Assembly (NCBI RefSeq): GCF_036417845.1
Contig: NC_089978.1
Coordinates: forward strand, 142,780,288 to 142,844,287
DNA: 64,000 nucleotides
Direction of reading: 5' to 3'
Origin: Apteryx mantelli
Taxonomy: Eukaryota > Chordata > Aves > Apterygiformes > Apterygidae
In this document: positions 39,507 to 51,984 of the stretch, piece after piece
Numbering within the stretch: the first letter of the stretch is position 1
Layout of the letters: every line of letters begins with the position of its first letter
Notes under the pieces: generated by a model
What the model was told of the DNA's origin: nothing
What the model saw: only the letters and a program-made list of their open reading frames with translations
Databases searched by the model: none
Made by a program: the position numbers and the translations under genes

Positions 39507-41880
39507 AACTTTCATTTCCCACAGAATCTGTTTCAGTGCTGCAAACCGCTCCTGTGGTCTTAGTCTTTTTCATAAGAAAGAGGACCATTTTTGACATCGA
39601 GATTGTCAGGTAACAGCATGGGTTACTGATATCACTAGTAGATGGAGAACATCTAATATGAAAACCTTAAGTTTTTGTTCTCATTCTAAAGTAGGTATTT
39701 TCCCATAACAAAATAAACATTTCGTAACTGCAATCTTAGAGTTAGAATTTAAATCTACCAAATACCATGCTTAACGCTGATGTGGTAGTTTTATTCTTGG
39801 TTCTTCTGTCACCTTGTTAGGTGAGTCCTACTCCAAAGAGTTTCAACATAGAGAGAAGACAAACAATGGGTTAAGTCATGGAAGTTGCATTATTCCAGCT
39901 ATTCAGATCAGAAGACAGAGTCCAGAATGATTTAAAATGGGATTAGGTCACATGAATACCTCCTATTCCCTTCAGCAGGGACCATGCACCTAGATCCTCA
40001 CTCTTCAGAGCTTTACAATAATGCCACTCTGGGTACCTTATTTAATACCCTATAGACAAATCCTGCTTAGACTGGAAAGTCCTCTTTAGTCCACTAATAT
40101 TTCAGTAAGATCAAGACCAGCTACTTGCAATACTTCCTTCATGAGTGTAAAGACTCCCTCACATACAGTGAGAATAGACATGGGGAGGCCGAAGACCTTC
40201 CCAACTAAAAATAAAAATAAAAGCAGTATTTGGGAATAGCTGTGTTTTTCCCCTTTCGCTCTCAGAAATAACAAGAGGGTTGAAACCTCTTGGGAACCAT
40301 TTAGGAAACTGGCCCACTACTGCAGCTAAAGAAATCCTTATCATACAACACTGAGGGACTCCCTTGTGAGCCACACAGATACTATAGGCTCCAATACTAT
40401 CTAACAAATTATACCTACATAGAACTCACAGAAAACTTGCAGCAGCAAGATAGGATTTGGTCTGCTGAACAAGGTGAAAGAAATAAGCCCCTGTCAGAGG
40501 CTCAAAGAATACTGCTCAAAGGATAAGCATGTTTGTGCCTCTTCTAGCACTTAGCTTGACCAGTTCATCTGACTATAATTGTAAGATGCACAAATTTTAG
40601 CATAGCTCCTTCTCTGTGTAAATACCATAAACCAGAAAGCTTCCAGACTTTATAGGCTCTTAAAGAAAAATGCTCAGCATGTAAGAATTGATTCGGACTA
40701 CTATGAACACACAGTGATATCTTCTTACTTGACCATTTTTATTTTTCATAAAAAACTCAGCTGCTATTTTGTGTTGTCATCTTTGGTGCTATGAGCCTAA
40801 AGGCACAGGCAAATAAATTCTTGGTCCTCACGTGTGCTGGCAAGTCCCATTCTTTCACTGCCAGCCTGTAGGTCCCCAAACACTTCTGTATCACTAAAAA
40901 CTTAGTATCTACCTTTTTGTTAAAGCCATAGGGCCAATCAGCACTGGTTTAGAGAAAATAAGGTTCTAATAGCGCTCTGTGTCTGAGAATAAGGGTAAAA
41001 GCAACAAAACCTCTGATAATGCAAAACTGTAGCACTCTACCAATTAATACACTTCTATTTAGCCCAGGCAGACTTCAAGACTTGCTCACAGAGCAAGGCA
41101 AACCTCGATGGGATGAGGAAAAGGCCAATTTCTTCCAAGTGGGCATCTTGACTGTGCATGGAGAGGTCACTACTGTTTTCATCAATCTAAGTCCTTTGCA
41201 CTGATCATATCCATTGAAACAATATTATTTCATGCATGCTTATGAAACTACAAAAATCAAATGATTCACCTAAAACTGCTAAATGCACTGGTAGTGCCTA
41301 AAGCGAGCTTTCCAAAGAAAGGCATTCATTACTGATATAACATTATTCTGTCTTTCCTTGCTAACATACAAAAGAGCTAGTGCCACATTTAACGTGAAAT
41401 AGCTCAACTCAATAGCTCAGTGTGATGGTTTACTCTAAAAGGTGAAATCATACTCCTATTTTTGCTTTCTACTGGCTTCTATTCAGCTGTGAGGCTTTTT
41501 CACAGTATGTGGCCTCTTTTAGGTTGCACTCTGTAACTTAGAAATAAAATGTCTGTCAGTTACCCCAAAAGTCTTTCCTGGCATCTCACAAAAACAAGCT
41601 GCCATTGTTGTTGACCATAGCAACTTGATTTCTTCTAGCTTTAGCCAGGAGTTTCATGAACCACAATTATACTTGCTGCTGCCATGAAGTCAAAAGTATT
41701 TTCAATCTACCTCTTAGATGACTTTCAGACTGAATATAATGGAAGAAGTCTAGGGAAGGAGTATCTGAAAATTAACTTATATTTTCTATGCTTTTATCCA
41801 TTATTCTCACTAAAGATTCTATGTGCACAGATCCACAACAACTATAGGCTTCCCTTTTGCTAATGCTGCCAACATTAGCA

Positions 41881-42069
41881 GAGGAGGGAGGAGGGAGGAG
41901 GGAGGAGGGAGGAGGGAGGAGGGAGGAGGGAGGAGGGAGGAGGGAGGAGGGAGGAGGGAGGAGGGAGGAGGGAGGAGGGAGGAGGGAGGAGGGAGGAGGG
42001 AGGAGGGAGGAGGGAGGAGGGAGGAGGGAGGAGGGAGGAGGGAGGAGGGAGGAGGGAGGAGGGAGGAGG
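41881..42069. repeat. Minisatellite (GAGGAGG), 27 perfect copies
   Basis: The array is 189 bp and exactly 27 copies of the 7-bp unit GAGGAGG with no mismatch. The strand is pure purine on plus and pyrimidine on minus, with recurrent GGG and GG runs able to form G-quadruplexes on plus, and C-rich or triplex structures on minus. Because 7 is not a multiple of 3, all three plus frames give the same heptapeptide repeat EEGGGRR and all three minus frames PPPSSLL, which creates false open frames (41823-42116, 41857-42111 and 41875-42141). In the ATXN10 transcript it is read as CCTCCTC. An A-rich stretch follows at 42070-42081. Confidence 0.98.
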
Positions 42070-42146
42070 AAAAGAAAAAAAAGGAGCAGATCTTTGTGGG
42101 CTGCTCATTAGCCTAAAGGTTAGGAAAGAGCAAAAAAACACAACAA

Positions 42147-42162
42147 CCCCCCCCCCCCCCCC
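42147..42162. repeat. Homopolymer C16
   Basis: This is an uninterrupted run of 16 C, 77 bp beyond the GAGGAGG minisatellite. Its length is likely to vary and be error-prone in assembly. Confidence 0.95.
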
Positions 42163-45100
42163 AAAAACTCAGCAACTTACAAAGAATGCCAAAATTAGTT
42201 AAGGCAAATTGAAAACTCTTCAATAATAAACATGCCTGTTTACATACAGTCTTGCATAAGCACCTTTTTTGTACGATTAGGGTCAGCAGTTTTTTGATCA
42301 GAGTGGCCTTATGGGCTGGCCTCCCTCCTTACATTCGCCTTAAGCAAGTGGTAACTGAAAAGTCAGAAATGATGCTGGAAGGAGTGGTAAGAGCTTAGGA
42401 AGAGGTAAAAGACATGTATGAAAAGAAAGGCTCTTGTCAGATACTATAGCCTGTCAGAAATGAGGAAGATGGTGTCTCAGGGAGCAGAATAAAAGACATT
42501 TTCTTGTAGGACCCCCTTCCTAACCAAATATCCTGAAAAGTAGAATCTGAAGTAAATTTCTACTGGTATTTCCCACACGGGTATCTCCAACCCACTCTGC
42601 TGTTCAGTGTCAGGTTTTATTTATTTAGTTTTTAAACACAGGTAACATGAATAAAGCACAATGCTCCTGACTCTTCACAAGTAGAATAACAGACTGAGTT
42701 TTCAAAAACAAAAAGCTACTTCATGAAAGAATGGAAAAGTAGGCTTTCATACTACCTCTCCTTAATCTAAAGGTAAACAAGTTCACTTGCATTTTGAAAC
42801 ATCTTTTTCTTTTCTTCTTCTTTTGGATTCCCAGCCACAGTTATGATTAGGATGCAGTGAATCCAAGATGGAACATTTACAGGGTATCGAAAAAATTAAA
42901 GTGGCATTCAACCCTTCTTTGAAGTTTAACTCTTCAGACCACAAGACCTATAATGAACCATATCTCCCCAGTCCCTCTCCATTTACCTTTTCCCCTGTGT
43001 TAAAAGCCTGACAGGTAACAGTTGAAAATGTTATCTATCAGCATTACTGCATTAAATTTACTTGGAACCATGCAAACTTTTATTAGTTGAAAATTTAATA
43101 TATAGATTCAAAGAATCTTTGCAAGAGGTACGGAAAGTTTGTATTATAACTATCCACAGTCAACTTCATGACTGCTACTAATGAGGTTTTTCATTTGTTT
43201 TTTTTAACCTGTGAACATTCCTGATGGAAAAACTACTATCAGTTAGTATAACTTTTAAAGATACAAGTCTGTTCAAGATGTAATTACACAACACAACAGT
43301 TCTCCCAAACTGGACACCAAAAGATGAATTCAAACTCAAGAAGCTAAAGTAATGCAAACATTTCAGTTGAATTTCAGCTCGCAAGCTTATAAGAGATGAA
43401 CCTCCTGATATCTCTATGCACATTACAAAACTGTTCAAGCTCTCAAAGGATGCAATTTTAAGGTAATGACAAGTTTACAAAGAGGAATTTATTTAGAAAA
43501 TCTAAGAGCAGACCTGTCTCCTCTTTCAATATGTTTCCATATGTTATCCATAAAATTTATCAAAAGACCTCTCCTCTCTAGAAGGTAATAAAGAATTTTT
43601 AATATCTAACATGACAGTCCGGCTTCTAATGAATTGCATACTTCAGGGAAAAATAATTTTTAATTTTATTCCCCCCAGAAAAAGTTATATCACTTACCAC
43701 AACAATTATATTTTCCTTTGGAAAATTTTGTATGTGGAAGTTGGAGGCAGAACTCAGCTACTGAAATTTGGAAAATAGCTATATTAACTCTCTTTTAAGC
43801 AGAAAGCACAATGAAATCCTAACTATAGGGCTCTTACGGATGTCTCCAAAATAGATAAACCCCAAATGAAAATGTGCATCTACCAAGTGTCTAGTAGGAA
43901 ATCTAAGAAGTTCTTATATAAAAGGAATATGGTTGGAACTCTTCCAGTCAGCTTTCTCCAACGAGAAATCTGAGAAACACAGCCCTAATCTGCAAAAACA
44001 GGCACTAGAAATCAGAACGAAAAGAGAAATTTCTGGACATGACTTCCTGAAGGAATCCTTGGTGAAGGGTTACACCAAGCTTTCCCTTGCAGCATTCTAC
44101 ATCATCCTGGCAAACCTCAGTACCACTGCATGATCCTAGTTGAATTTCAGCAACTACCTCTCAACATCTATCTCAAGAGCTGCCTACACACTTCCTATTA
44201 ATTAATCCTTCTTGAAAAGAGAAAGCAGACAAAATGTGTTCACTATGAATCACAAAGTTACAATGTGGGCAATTTTAGGATGTTTTAATTCTAAGTAAGT
44301 AGCCTTTCTAGTCTCAGTAAGAGTTTTGTTCTGTTTTAAAAGCATCACAAAACAGACTTGTTCCACACTGAAACTGGGTGCACAGAAGGAGGAAGGAAAC
44401 AATCAAATCTCTTCACAGAAATCTTACGCAATGGAGTTGGGCACCTACATGCTACTGAGGAGTTAAGTTGTGGTGCCTGGAAGCAGCAGAATGTGCTACC
44501 AAACAGATAAAACTAGAGACTGATACAAACTTCAACTCCTCTTCTTGCTTCCCAGGGTGAGACATGCTGAGAACGCAACAGATGAGGAATGTTAGAGGCA
44601 GGAGGGAAACAGAGGAGTATTCATTTCATGCAGCAGGATAGTGCTAGGAATAGCTCTAGGCCAAAATGATAAATACAGTAGCCAGAAAATGTGCTCCAAA
44701 AGCTGACACAGCGCAGCTTGTCACAGCAGGCTAGTCCACACACTTCCCAAATGCTACAGTATCAGCTATCTGAAAAAGTAAGCTATGTATTAGTGATGAA
44801 AGCTCATATTAAGAAGTCTCATTATATTTAGTAAGTCTTTAAAACCAAGTAAGTGATGTTTTATCTTCTGGTAAGAAGTTTATAATTCAGCCATAAAATG
44901 TCAGCTTGTATCAAAAAGTGTAAGAAGTTTCACAATTGCCTAAAGAGCAGTAAAGCCTCCCATGGTATTTTATTTTCATTTCTTTCAGCATTGTAAATTA
45001 CCCTTTGAAGGCCTCAAACTTCATCCCCTTTTATTAACTGCTAAAATGAAGGATTATTCCTTAAAAAAGATTCTAAAAGTTGTTGCACAGCTGCACTTTA

Positions 45101-45234
45101 CAGCAAAGGAACAGTAACTCAGGGCAAAACTCCATTCTAGGTTTTCTCAGGGCCCCTCTTCCACTTGGGGAAAGATAAACTTCCCCTGCCCTTTCCACCG
45201 CATCTGGCAGTGCCCCTTACCAGAAACAGGTCAT

Positions 45235-45264
45235 GCTACTTGGTGCACTGCTACTTGGTGCACT
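45235..45264. repeat. 15-bp tandem duplication
   Basis: GCTACTTGGTGCACT occurs twice in direct tandem (45235-45249 and 45250-45264) with no mismatch. It is likely a recent replication-slippage duplication in the last ATXN10 intron. Confidence 0.85.
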
Positions 45265-46196
45265 GTCAAGAAACATGCCATTAGGATTCAAACTATATGT
45301 ACAGTGAAGAAAGAAGAAACCTTACGTGTAAAGTAACAAAGTGAGGAACTCAGAGAACACTTAACACTCCTGATACTCCTTCATCCAGCTTTTTAAGATC
45401 TTGTTACCACTTGTCCCTAAATTAATCCATTCTTTAATGTTACACATATGTAGATGATGTACTACAGCATGCAAATGTGAGAACATGCAACATTTTCACA
45501 ACTGTCTTATTTTTATGATACTTGTTAAAAAGTGAGCTTTTATTTTCAATTTAATAAAAAAAAAATATCAGTTTTGTGTGTTCAGTATAAGCAAGCTGAC
45601 ATTACTCTAGATGGGAATGGCATTTGATTTCCAGATGTACTTCTAAGAACCTTAAAAGGAGTTAAAGATCAGCTGACAGTAAGTAATAATTCACCCAATG
45701 CAGTTCAGGAAGAGATAAGATTTTAAAAAAAAGACTATTTAACTATTTATCTGCAATTTAAAATTATTTTCTTTTAACAACAATCTTTCTTAAGAAAGCC
45801 ACTGCTCTTAAACTCCAGGAAAAAGTATAAAATATGAAACATTATTTATTTTAAAATCTCTCCAATATTTCAACAACCTGCATCAATTCACTCACTCATA
45901 CACATTTTCATTATAGGTTGCCAGCCATGTCTCTATGTTTAGGATAAGTTTTCCACAGTCTGATTTAGTAAGTGTATAGAATTGATGGGCTACTTATTTC
46001 AGTCTGCTGAATAAATACCAGTTGAAGTGAAAGCTCTACGATCTAATACAATGACCAAACATAGTCTTAATTCAGATTTCAATCACAGTTAGCTCTCTGA
46101 ATTGAGATTTGTAAAACAGTAGTTTGTATTATCTTAGGAAACAGAATACAACTACAGTTCAACTCATTTAGCATCCAGTTCATGAAAGCATCTTCA

Positions 46197-46247
46197 CTAA
46201 CTTCTGAACAAAGAAGTAACTTCTGACTCACTCACTTCTGAACAAAG
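46197..46247. repeat. Short direct repeat near the penultimate exon
   Basis: CTAACTTCTGAACAAAG and CTCACTTCTGAACAAAG lie 34 bp apart, about 150 nt beyond the donor of the penultimate ATXN10 exon. A partial third copy (TAACTTCTGA) lies between them. Confidence 0.6.
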
Positions 46248-46396
46248 TATTTAAAAACAAGCTAGAAATTCCTGAGGCCAGTTGGACTTAGGTACCAAGT
46301 GAAAGCAATGCTGACATACATATATTCAACTCCCCCACCTTTTCTAATGAGTCATATTCAATATTCAATAGATTAGGACTCTTTTGTAAAGGATAC

Positions 46397-46460
46397 AAGG
46401 ATTGTTGTCATCAATGCTGCAGTTGTCCAGGATCAAGGGAATGCCATCTAACTGACAAAC
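46397..46460 (-). CDS. ATXN10: ATXN10 (ataxin-10), penultimate exon (exon 11 by human numbering)
   Basis: This 64-nt exon reads VCQLDGIPLILDNCSIDDNN then P and the first base of a Phe codon. The human protein has VNELDGIPLILNNCNLDDSNPF here, so nearly every residue fits. The donor is GTATCC at 46396-46391. Two in-frame acceptors exist. The AG at 46462-46461 follows a good pyrimidine tract and keeps the Val of the human V-N-E; I chose this one. A second AG at 46453-46452 would start the exon 9 nt later, at 46451, and drop three residues (V-C-Q). The exon end phase (one base over) matches the TT that opens the last exon. The exon encodes part of the C-terminal armadillo-type domain. The next upstream exon should end in phase 0 and was not found before position 64000. 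Confidence 0.92.
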
Positions 46461-49400
46461 CTAAATAAAAAGAAAAGCTTAATTTAATAGAAATCTCAAC
46501 AATACTGATGTTTCGTGCAAGAAATACTAAAAAAATTTAACAGAGATGTTTGTTTTGTTAAAGTATTAAAGATCTGTTAAAATGAATTGCAGAGTAAAGC
46601 TGGTATTTTCAGCAGTAAGAATCGCAAAATATTAATACAAGCAGACATTAATTTCACATTCCTCCTTCTAGTATGTGTGAATTAGGTATTTTCTATTAAA
46701 GTTCTGTCATGTGCTTCTCACAACGAGCCAGAAAAGCTATACTTACTGATAGATAATGTCTTTTTTCTGGAAGAACCACAATCAACTACTGAGTGAAAAA
46801 AATACCAGTAAAAGGTTGTAAAATATACACACATACACACACAGCTGCTAGTTGGTGTTTGAGGGTGCCTGTGTCTTCTGTATCTTGTTCTGCAGGCAAC
46901 CTTCAACAGTGATGTGTTACCTATATGTACCTAGATACAAATCCTTAACTATACCACACAGCAATCACTGATTTTTTCCTTTGATAAGGTCTTCAGTATG
47001 TTATTGGAAAACGAGCAAAGGTGAAGTCTGTCATTTTTAATTTTATATATGCACATACCCATATGAACTCACAAATGATAATCTTAATACATACACGTGT
47101 GTATGAGATAACAGCATATAATGCTAACGGACTTGTACATACATATACACACACACTCCTAACACCCCAGAACAAGCTGAAGTTAACAATAAATATGTAG
47201 CATAGTTATCTTAATAAATGTATATTCCATAAGAAATCAATCTATTTGCTTAAGACACACTGTAGTACGTTACATCACAATGCATATTTATATCTTTAGA
47301 AAGTGTGGTACATATTTAAATAAAAACCTGTTCCATATTATCTGTGATTTTTCAACCTTTGTAATATCTTCTTAAAACATAAAGGCATTGGATGCCTTTT
47401 GATAATGAAAGTAATGTTATTTTAAAGACCTGAGAGCATTAGCATTAACTGATTATATTCTTAAAGCCATCAAACTATACTTGTTCAAAATCTTGAATTC
47501 TTTATTCCTTTAAAATTTAATTTCAAAACACAAGTTGGTAAGAAAGATAGTTTAGACAGAATGCCACTTTAGCATGTAGCTTGATGATGGGATTATCTCT
47601 TCCATCTTTTTTGTCCAAGAAAAGATGTATTTTATGTATCATGTAAAACAACGAATCAAAGTTTACACTGCAGGATGGATCAACTTTCTGAAATGCAAGT
47701 GCCATGATAAAAGAAGAAAGGTGGGTATGAGGAGATTTAGATCTGAAAACCAAAACATATTACCAAACAATAAAAAAATGAATTCAGAGACAAATCTGAG
47801 TACATCCCTCTTATGAATTCCTTCTTCTTATTGCAGAGTCACAAACTGTAACATGAGAAAGTAACAGTAGCAGAGATGGACATACAGACAAGCAAGGCTT
47901 ACATTAAAAAAAAACAAAAAACCAATGCTCTTAAGTGCTAATTAGCACATCTGTGCTAACATGCATAACAATACATATACCAAATAGAGTTAATAAAACA
48001 AGTTTTAAAATCTACATTCTTTCTACAACATTTTTGTGTGTTTTCCAAAGGTTATGCATCATGTATGATGTCATACTTCAAAGCTTGAACAAACCTTTCA
48101 ATAATCCAGTTGTTCTGCATGCTTGGAAGACACTGGTTCTTTGATTTTTACTCTGTGGCCAAACTCTGATCCACCTAGAATGTTACCTTTATTTTCCATC
48201 AGTGAAACATTGAACAGTACAAATTTATCTAGATTAAGCACTGTCAACTGAAATAAACCATGTGATCTGTTCTGGTTCGATTCAAATGAAACATTCAGTT
48301 AGCAGAGTAAGTATGTGGGGCAAGTAAAATTTTAATTAAAACTCACACATGCTTCAAAAAGTTACTGTGGGAATATAATGAGATTCCTTCAAAGTAAGTG
48401 GGAACAGAAGCAGCAATCCACAACCTTAATGATAATTTAATGTAATAAACAAGTTGCTAACTACTGCTGTCTTACACACCCACTGGGACTCTCTTCAACA
48501 GCATATAATTAAACTGTACATTAATTCGACCAAGTTAGGTCAAGCTTTTGTTACCAGTACCTCAGCTTTAGTACATTACCTGTGACTTATTGCACAGTAA
48601 AATACAGTGTCTTGCTGTGTATGCAGGACAACTCTATATACTCCTCAGAGATACCCATGAAGTGAACTCTGAGACCTCAGATTCATGAGCAACCGTTGCT
48701 AGAGTAGTTCCAGTATTCAAGTGATTTACTCTGCCCCTGATTTGGAGGTTCTCAGCTCAACAAAGGACCAGCCCAACTGTTCAAGAACTGCCTGCTGATC
48801 CACCAAAACTGCATTTCACGATAACCTAAAATTCAGGTCAGTGTATTGCAATACTCCGGGCTGCAGTGAGCCAATTCAGTAATTCCTCTGCACGTAGCTG
48901 AAACACTTCTGCTGCTGGAGTTCCTTCGGCAGTGAAAGGAAGGAACCACTATAGCTGTCCCACTTACATGTCAAGAGTCTCTCAAGCCTTCTCACTGCCA
49001 TTAACCTGAAGAAAGCACAGTTATTCTAAACTCTCACATAAGCAGATTTTGTAAATATCAAGGAACCATGGTCCTAGGCCTCACCCCCTTATACAGGTTT
49101 ATTGGAGGTTTTGTGAATTTTTCCAAGTATTGGCCTTAAAGTTCCTCCTTTGAAGAGAAATGTCCGAGAAACACACAGCACAGAGTAAGGCTGTGCATCC
49201 TCTGCAGGAATGTTCTGCAGTGCTTGGGAGAGGAGTCAATATTATGCAGAGCCTCAAATCTCACCTTTAAATGGAAAAATATCCTGGAAAGAAAACATGT
49301 AGTGACTGATATGAGACTGGCTGTAATCTGTCTAGATTTTGAAAGAAAATATAGGCAGAAACTGAGGAAGAGGAGAGATGTGGTCTCTTTCTTGTAAACG

Positions 49401-50989
49401 TAATTACTTCTATTGGCCTGCATTCAAAAAGACTACTGAACCTATTCTCCATTTACATTATTGACAACATAGCTGACCAATAACAAGGAATTGCACTGGA
49501 CTGTAAAAACACTAGCTTATTTTATTATGAAAAACTACAATGCTTTATTCTGAACTACACTGAAACATCAAACGATTGCAGCCTACATGTAGATTGCAGG
49601 CTAAAATCTTGACCACATGTAAGTTAATTAAAATAAGTTACTTTAAAAAAATAAACTTAAAAACATACAGCTCTGTGCTAGTAATCTCTAGTGCATCTGT
49701 CAAGTCAGTACCTAAAATCTTGCCTACTGCTACTGTATCAGAATTTCTGAAATTGTTTTTGAAAAGCAGAAAAAAAACAGCATTCAAAGGCAAGTGTCTC
49801 TGTCAATTAAGAAAGATATTTTTTAAAACACAGCTTTATACTACTGTTCCATTTGTTTTTCATACTTTCCTATGAAATATAATGAAGAGCTGTATCACGA
49901 CAGTAAGAAGTTTAAACATACTACACTTAAAGCAAATGCCTTCCCCACTGAAAAAGGGACTGGTATGTTTCCCCCCGCCCTCCCCCAATACAATTTCTCT
50001 TTCTCCATACCTGGAATTTAATAATATATTTCAACTTAAAAGAGACACTAAATGGAACGATTTCAGACCCTGTCCAAGGATGCTACACAAAATTAAACAC
50101 AAGCTTATGAAACTGACCAAACCGGACCATATCCACCCACTGCTCTCACTGCCCAAGAAAGGGTGTGTTGTGTTTTATTTGGATGATTTAGGACATGTCA
50201 GTTCTGAAGAGGAAGCTATGCTTTTTCTCTTGGTAACCAATGAAAAAAACAGACCAATTCTAAAGACTTTGTTACCCTCCAACAATCAAATTTATTGGCC
50301 AATATACAGATAAGGTCACTAGCATAGCTATGGATATCTGCCTGAACAAAATCACCTCTGGTTATCCCAGCATTTTCTTATGAAGTTCACAGCAGAGCCC
50401 AGAGAAAGTATAAATTAAGCACAGACTATTTCTTAAATCTTTCTATCTAAGAGTAATGGAGCCAAACTCAGGAGTAAGAATGCAAATTCTCTAAGCATGA
50501 CAGTGCTTGTTGCAGAACAAGAAGTCTTCTGTGTGCATCTAATAAAACACAACTAGCATCTCAGGTCAGGAGACTACACAACAAAAAAAGCCTTGAACAA
50601 AGATACTCTCCTCAAAGAATAACTAACATTTGAGTCCTCAGAAGGCATTATCTAGTCAACTTAAAAGAGTAGCGCTATGCTAAAGAACATTTATGTCTTC
50701 AGATAATGACAGATTCAACATAATTTGTTCTTCCACCAGAATGCAACTAATTCTCAGTGCCCAATCAATTCAGGAGGCAGAATGAGAAATGCAATCATTT
50801 TAGCCATGGAAATATTCCTATTTCAAAGCAGTTTCATTTGCTGTAACTATAGATCAACAAAAGGAAATGTTTTCTCACAGACAGAAGTGGACTACTGATA
50901 GTTTGCCTAATCCAAGCTAACACCGTCACTCTTCTTTTCACAGGTTACTGACAAGCAGGTTGACAAACAGCAAGACAAATTTCTGCTTT

Positions 50990-51016
50990 AAAAATAAATA
51001 AATAATAATAATAAAA
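50990..51016. repeat. (AATA)n / (AAT)n simple repeat
   Basis: About 27 bp of AATA then AAT units, ending in A6. It lies in the intron upstream of the penultimate ATXN10 exon. Confidence 0.85.
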
Positions 51017-51984
51017 AATCAGAAACAAGTCAAAAAGCAGGAACAAACAAGAACCATTTATATGGAAAAACTCCAGTTACTACATTCTTTACAAATCACC
51101 AGTTTCCTACCAGAGAAAAGTTGTCTCTCAAACAGCAATTAGCTCCAGAGTATTAAATTTCAATTCGCATTACAGAACTTAGAAGAAGAAACGTTTCAGT
51201 AAGCAACAGGACTAACAACTTCCAATTTTTATGGACTTGGCTCCTTCACCTCATTCTCTGAAATGCTCCTAGCTCTCTCACTGAGCTAAATGGGTAGAAA
51301 CACGGAAGCAGCAGCAGCAGCACAGTTCAGAGCTACAGGTGTGCAGATCAGTCGCCAAATGTCAGCCTTGACTTGCAGCAGACCAGGGATTAAGCTGCTA
51401 CTACCCAACTTCCCTTCCTAGGAGCACCACTTTGGGTTTCTTATTTATCTAGTCACTGATTCTCATAATGCAAAAGTATAAATATAATAATATTTCTGAA
51501 ATCTCTGTTTCTCTGTCAGATTGGATTGAAACTGGCTAATGGATATAAAAGTTGGGGAGGGAAAGGAAGGGAAAAGGGAAAGAATAACAGACAGCTGGGA
51601 TGGCATGACCACAAAAAACCTAAAGGGCATATTAAGGTCACAGAAAACAAACCTCTTGACCATATTTTCCTTTTTTGCTTACTGCCCTCAATTCCTAAAA
51701 TTGTCTCTAAACATACTTCTCAAGAGTTGAATCTTCAAGATATTAACATCCATCCTACATTAAACAATTTAAGCTTTCATTAAGCTTCAGTTAAGCTTTG
51801 CACATATTTTCTAAGGAGACTCAACATTTTCTGCCCCCTATAGTGTGGCCTGATGCATAGCCTAACAGACTTCACAGGGGAAATGTATGAAACTTCTGTT
51901 TTGAGACAGCAAAGAATTCATTCAGGTATTTTCTGTCCAAACTGATGATTTTGCTAAGTTTCAGAACATCCAAAGAGAATTAGG

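Larger units (their letters stand above)
30045..46396 (-). other. ATXN10: ATXN10 intron between the last two exons
   Basis: The intron is 16,352 nt, runs from donor GT (46396-46395) to acceptor AG (30046-30045) on the minus strand, and interrupts the Phe codon after its first base. It is AT-rich and holds a CR1 fragment (about 36480-36750), a 27-copy minisatellite (41881-42069), a C16 run and small direct duplications. I see no further ATXN10 coding sequence in it. The open frames inside it, up to about 100 codons, lack splice context and recognisable domains. Confidence 0.88.

Noticed and set aside
41823..42141. Open frames with EEGGGRR or PPPSSLL repeats
   Set aside because: They are direct products of the 7-bp minisatellite, which has no stop in any frame.
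46741..46790. ACTTACTGAT (minus-strand GTAAGT donor) with an AG about 20 nt upstream
   Set aside because: The implied exon is only about 20 nt and does not fit the ATXN10 protein.
49882..50313. 143-codon plus-strand open frame
   Set aside because: No domain, no codon periodicity that I can see, antisense inside an ATXN10 intron. Looks like chance.
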